DNA of 64,000 nt from Bog-473 sp963753115 (GTDB lineage: Bacteria; Actinomycetota; Acidimicrobiia; Acidimicrobiales; RAAP-2). Numbering within the stretch: position 1 is the first letter of the stretch; each line of letters opens with the position of its first letter. A program made the position numbers and the translations under genes. Below, one piece after another: positions 60,624-64,000 of the stretch. Under the pieces are notes generated by a model. It searched no databases. It saw only the letters and a program-made list of their open reading frames with translations, and was not told the origin of the DNA. The DNA lies in NCBI GenBank assembly GCA_963753115.1, contig CAVWBB010000006.1:1-64000 (forward strand), written 5' to 3'.

Positions 60624-61756
60624 CAGGCGTCCGCGTCCTCGTCGAGACCGGCCAGGAATGCCTCGTACGCGTCGCGCTCTTCGAGCAGCAGTGGATGCGC
60701 GTCCGCGTACACGTGTGCGAACAGATCGGACACCTCGGGATCGGGCATGGTCAGACAGCCCTGGCGCAGCGCGGCGGCCACCTCGTCGGCATTGGCGGCC
60801 ACGTCCTGGTCGAAGCCGTCGTCCGCCAGGCCTTCGGTGCGCAGCAGCGCATGCAGGCGGGCCAACGGATCCTTGACGCGCCATTCTTCCTCGTCAGCAC
60901 ACGACCGGTACCGGGTCGGGTCGTCCGAGGTGGTGTGCGGGCCCATGCGGTAGGTGACGGCCTCGATGAGGGTCGGCCCCTGGCCGGCCGAGGCGCGAGC
61001 GAGCGCGAGCCTCGTGGCGGCGAGGACGGCGAGCACGTCGTTCCCGTCGACCTGGATCCCCGGAATGCCGTACCCCTGCCCACGCTGGGCGATGGACGCG
61101 TGCGACTGCACACGGACCGGCTCGGAGATGGCCCACTGATTGTTCTGGCAGAAGAAGACGACCGGTACGACGTAACTGGCGGCGAAGCCGAAGGCCTCGG
61201 CGATGTCACCCTCGCTCGTGGCGCCGTCACCGAAGTAGGTCAGGGCCGCCGAGCTGGCGCCGTCGAGCGCGATCCCGAGCGCGTACCCGGTGGCGTGGAG
61301 CGCCTGGGAGCCGACCACGATCGCCGGGGTGGCGATGCCGTAGTCGGCGGGGTCCCAGCCGGAGAGCCCCGCGCCGCGCCACAGGCGCAGCATCTGCGCC
61401 GGGTCGACACCCCGGCAGTAGGCGACACCGTGCTCCCGGTAGCTCGGGAAGACGAAGTCGTCCACGCGCAACGCCCGGGCTGACCCGACCTGCGCGGCCT
61501 CCTGCCCCAGGAGCGGGGCCCACAGGGCGAGCTCGCCCTGGCGCTGCAGTGCCATCGCCTCGGCGTCGATCCGCCGCACGATGGTCATGTCGCGGTAGAG
61601 GCCGCGCAGCTGCGCCGCGTCCACGTCGGCGACGAGCTCCCAATACGGACAACCCACCGTCCGCTGCCCGTCCACCGAGATCAGCTGCACCAGGCCGTCG
61701 AAGCCCGTCCACTCGGGGATGCTCGGTTCCGGAACCCGTACCTGCGCAGTCGCCAC
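60623..61756 (-). CDS. 2-oxoacid dehydrogenase E1 alpha subunit
   Basis: This is a 377-residue E1 alpha of the branched-chain/pyruvate dehydrogenase type. The ThDP motif is TYFGDGATSEGDIAEAFGFA ... FFCQNNQWAIS (GDG-x-N). RQGELALWAPLLGQEAAQVG and FVFPSYREHGVAYCRGVDPA are typical of the BCKDH branch, and TYRMGPHTTSDDPTRYR holds the phosphorylation-loop region. No E3 gene lies in the window, so a shared lipoamide dehydrogenase elsewhere is implied. Confidence 0.93.
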   Translation of the reverse strand: MATAQVRVPEPSIPEWTGFDGLVQLISVDGQRTVGCPYWELVADVDAAQLRGLYRDMTIVRRIDAEAMALQRQGELALWAPLLGQEAAQVGSARALRVDDFVFPSYREHGVAYCRGVDPAQMLRLWRGAGLSGWDPADYGIATPAIVVGSQALHATGYALGIALDGASSAALTYFGDGATSEGDIAEAFGFAASYVVPVVFFCQNNQWAISEPVRVQSHASIAQRGQGYGIPGIQVDGNDVLAVLAATRLALARASAGQGPTLIEAVTYRMGPHTTSDDPTRYRSCADEEEWRVKDPLARLHALLRTEGLADDGFDQDVAANADEVAAALRQGCLTMPDPEVSDLFAHVYADAHPLLLEERDAYEAFLAGLDEDADA

Positions 61757-61933
61757 GTGGACTCCCTTCTCGAGCTGGGCTCGACGGGGTCATCTCACCA
61801 TGATCCGGCGCTTTGGAGCGGGAAATTGCCTCAGATCAGAATCCGTACACGACTTTCATGCGCAATCCATCGGAATCCACGCAGGAAGTCTCGTTGGCTA
61901 CGGCCCGTGCCCTCAGGCACGCCGTCCGCTGGT

Positions 61934-62854
61934 TCAGGAGGCCTTGCGGCGGGCGGCGGTCTTCGGCCGGGCGGAGGTCTTGGTCGCCTTCGTCGCCTTC
62001 TTGGCCGGTGCGGCGCGCTTGGCCGTCGTCCGCTTGGTCGACGAGGCCCGCTTGGTGCCCTTGGACTCGGAGCCCGGGCGGGCGGCTGCGGCAATGCTGG
62101 CGTTGAGCGCCTCCATCAGGTCGACGACCTTGGCCGCGGGCTCGGGGCCCTCCTGCAGCACGATCTCGTGGCCGTTGCGCTTCTCCTCGATGAGGGCCTC
62201 GACCTTCTCGCGGTGCGTGTCGTGGAATCGCTCGGGGTCCCAGTCGCTCTCCATCGACTCGATGAGGAGCTGGGCCATGGAGAGCTCGCGGTCCGTCACG
62301 TCGCCGGTCTCGGGGAGTTCGAGGTCGCGTCCGGGGGCGCGTACTTCGTCGGAGAAGTACATGGTGTGCAGGGCCAGTGCGTCATCCTCGGGACGGATGG
62401 CCACGAGGTACTCCTTGTTGCGCATGACCAATGTGGCGATGGCGATGCGGCCGGCCTCGGCCATGGCCCGGCGCAGCAACGCATAGGCCTTGTCGGCACC
62501 GGCGCCCTCGGGGGCCAAGTAGTAGCTCGAGCGGAAGAACACGGGGTCGATGTCGACCAAGCCGACGAAATCGGAGATCTCGATCTGGCGCGACTTCTTG
62601 GGCTCGGCGGACTCGAGCTCCTCCTCGGTGAGGATGACGTACTCGCCGCCGCCAAGGTCGAATCCGCGCACGATCCGGTCCTGGGGGACCTCCTCGCCGG
62701 TCCGCTCGTTGACCTTCTTGTAGCGGATCCTGTCGGACGTCCCCTCCTCGAACTGGTTGAAGTGGATGCTCTTGTCCGACGTGGCCGGATAGAGCCCCAC
62801 AGGGATATTCACCAGTCCGAAACTGAGGGCGCCCTTCCAGATCGTGCGTGGCAC
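61934..62854 (-). CDS. ku: Non-homologous end-joining protein Ku
   Basis: This 306-residue bacterial Ku bridges DNA double-strand ends. It begins VPRTIWKGALSFGLVNIPVG and has the Ku core (YKKVNERTGEEVPQDRIVRG, ALALHTMYFSDEVR). The C-terminal ~50 residues are an Ala/Lys-rich basic tail (TTAKRAAPAKKATKATKTSA) that enhances DNA binding in long-tailed Ku proteins. GTG 62854 is chosen because it matches the family N-terminus. No ligD gene is adjacent. Confidence 0.94.
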   Translation of the reverse strand: MPRTIWKGALSFGLVNIPVGLYPATSDKSIHFNQFEEGTSDRIRYKKVNERTGEEVPQDRIVRGFDLGGGEYVILTEEELESAEPKKSRQIEISDFVGLVDIDPVFFRSSYYLAPEGAGADKAYALLRRAMAEAGRIAIATLVMRNKEYLVAIRPEDDALALHTMYFSDEVRAPGRDLELPETGDVTDRELSMAQLLIESMESDWDPERFHDTHREKVEALIEEKRNGHEIVLQEGPEPAAKVVDLMEALNASIAAAARPGSESKGTKRASSTKRTTAKRAAPAKKATKATKTSARPKTAARRKAS

Positions 62855-62920
62855 GCCCACCAAAATACCAGCCCAGAGCAGGTCCACCACCCTGTTACAG
62901 CCGGTGGTCACACTGAGTCC

Positions 62921-63307
62921 ATGGTGAAGGAGGCTCCGACCGGCTTCGGCCCCGCCCTGCTGGGCGGGTTGGCCGAGCTGGGCCCCGTCGAGCCGTTCTC
63001 CGGCGACCTATCCCTTGAACTGGGCATTTCCGTCTGGCTCCGCACGAGCGGCACCTCGCTCCTGGAAGCGAGATCCTCGCTCCTGGAGATCCGCAAGGTG
63101 ATCCTCGAGGTCTGCGAGCTGGACCCGACGACGGAGCCGACCCCGATGGTCGGCCGCTCCCCCCGTTCGGACGTGGTCAGCCTGGTCGGCTACATCTCGG
63201 AGCTGCTCCGGAGAGCGTCGGCGTGCCGGGGCCGGGAGCTCGCGTCCACGGTGCGGGCGGTCGTCGCCGCGCTTCCCGTCCCGGAGGACGAGGCAATCGG
63301 GGCGTAG
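62921..63307 (+). CDS. Hypothetical protein divergent from ku
   Basis: This 128-residue soluble protein starts at ATG 62921. MVKEAPTGFGPALLGGLAEL leads into helical segments (SLLEARSSLLEIRKVILEVC, SDVVSLVGYISELLRRASAC) with heptad-like Leu spacing. No family is recognised. It is divergent from ku across 66 bp and could share control with it. The composition is coding-like. Confidence 0.5.
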   Translation: MVKEAPTGFGPALLGGLAELGPVEPFSGDLSLELGISVWLRTSGTSLLEARSSLLEIRKVILEVCELDPTTEPTPMVGRSPRSDVVSLVGYISELLRRASACRGRELASTVRAVVAALPVPEDEAIGA

Positions 63308-63309
63308 CC

Positions 63310-64000
63310 CTAGAAGCCGAAGGCGCCGATGATCTCTCCGTTGAGGCCGGCGGCCGCCATGCTGCCCAGGTAGGGCGAATCGCCGTAGGAGAAGACATCG
63401 CCACGGGCCGAGGCGACCCAGTAGCCCTGGTTGTCAGCGGTGGGGAAGATCGTGGTGGCCGGATTGAACCCGTTCACGTAGCCGACCGGGGCGCCGAAAT
63501 TGGTGGCATCGCCGAAGTTGGCGACAACGCCGTTGGCATAGAGCAGCCAGTAGCCGTGCCCGTCGGACGTGGCCACGGCATCGACCACGTGGACCGACGC
63601 CGCGGCCGGTGAGCCGTAGTACGTGGCGTCGCCGAAGGCGTAGACGGCACCCAGGTTCGTGACCAGCCAGTAGCCGTTCCCGGTCCGGTCCGGCATCACA
63701 GCGACAGCTGAGCCCGCACAACCGCCGATGCCGGGACAGGAGCCTTCGAACTTGGCGTCGCCGAACGCGAAGACGCCGCCGTCGGAGGCCACCATGAAGT
63801 AACCGTGGCCCGTGAACGTGGGCACCATGCCGACGATCGGTGCGTTCAGGCTCTTCGGCAACCCGGACCCGTTCGGGTGGAAACCGATTCCGGGGAGGGA
63901 GCCGTAGTACGCCGAGTCGCCGAAGCTGAAGATCCCGCCGTCGGAGGCCACCAGCCAGTAACCGTTTCCGGTCGAGGTCGGCGTGATGGCCACCACCGGT
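63310..64000 (-). CDS. GYWLV-repeat secreted protein, 5' part cut by window edge
   Basis: The frame is open from the window edge to the stop at 63310 (230 residues seen). It is built of about five repeats of roughly 40-45 residues, each GYW(L/V)(V/A)xxGGIFSFG-x-A-Y-Y-GS: TGNGYWLVASDGGIFSFGDS, GHGYFMVASDGGVFAFGDAK, GNGYWLVTNLGAVYAFGDAT, GHGYWLLYANGVVANFGDAT, QGYWVASARGDVFSYGDSPY. The periodic W/G/F pattern suggests beta-propeller blades. The N-terminus (presumably a signal peptide and other domains, as in the 1-1204 protein) lies outside. Confidence 0.8.
   Translation of the reverse strand, partial: PVVAITPTSTGNGYWLVASDGGIFSFGDSAYYGSLPGIGFHPNGSGLPKSLNAPIVGMVPTFTGHGYFMVASDGGVFAFGDAKFEGSCPGIGGCAGSAVAVMPDRTGNGYWLVTNLGAVYAFGDATYYGSPAAASVHVVDAVATSDGHGYWLLYANGVVANFGDATNFGAPVGYVNGFNPATTIFPTADNQGYWVASARGDVFSYGDSPYLGSMAAAGLNGEIIGAFGF

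Noticed and set aside
1..64000. CRISPR array
   Set aside because: Direct repeats found (22 bp x2, 27 bp x2, 8 bp x4, 10 bp x2) are adjacent tandem units without regular spacers, and no cas gene is present.

Overview
The window is high-GC, densely packed bacterial DNA with frequent GTG/TTG starts and many 1-17 bp gene overlaps. Gene order (tlyA-nadK-recN-pyrG-NUDIX-xerD; scpA-scpB-rluB-aroH-tyrA-aroA/cmk-plsC; der next to a DUF512 gene), the Ku protein and an F420/FMN split-barrel protein point to an actinobacterium. Secreted proteins with GYWLV-DGGIF-FG repeats suggest the Acidimicrobiia, but this placement is inference from gene content, not a database result.

Layout. (1) 1-14 kb is sparse accessory DNA: a truncated secreted repeat protein, secreted esterases, an orphan periplasmic binding protein, two DHFR-fold proteins, DUF1990, a cupin with a palindromic operator, several frameshifted genes and long stretches with no convincing gene. 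(2) 14.2-17.0 kb holds an IS3-family element and an intact ISL3-family element with a perfect 8-bp target duplication. (3) 17,030-32,485 is a genomic island in the 3' end of a tRNA-Pro gene. It is bounded by a perfect 45-bp duplication of the tRNA 3' part and carries a tyrosine integrase beside the intact tRNA. Its cargo is a toxin-antitoxin-like gene pair, a DsrE-like protein, a group II intron, an APH-like kinase, a second copy of the 14.2-kb IS, a STAS protein overlapping a tiny zinc ribbon, a three-deep nest of insertion sequences, a split-barrel oxidoreductase-like protein and a ferritin-like protein. (4) 32.5-64 kb is compact core chromosome: signalling (GAF-GGDEF), a lipase, gamma-carbonic anhydrase, der, ispH, lipid and aromatic amino-acid synthesis, chromosome segregation (scpAB), trpS, a site-2-type protease, xerD, pyrG, recN, nadK, tlyA, a branched-chain 2-oxoacid dehydrogenase-type operon (E1a-E1b-E2), ku, and at the right edge a second truncated GYWLV-repeat protein.

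How the genes work together. The aroH-tyrA-aroA/cmk run supplies aromatic precursors and CMP phosphorylation. ScpA/ScpB are the kleisin and partner of condensin, and XerD (by family) resolves chromosome dimers. RecN and Ku serve two double-strand-break repair routes. E1a/E1b/E2 form one overlapping transcription unit for oxidative decarboxylation of a 2-oxoacid.

Caution on frameshifts. At least ten genes across the window, including pyrG, aroA/cmk and the E2 gene, are split by single-base shifts. Wherever the sign can be worked out, all but one are +1 insertions. This looks like consensus error more than gene decay, so most 'pseudogene' labels below may be intact in the organism.
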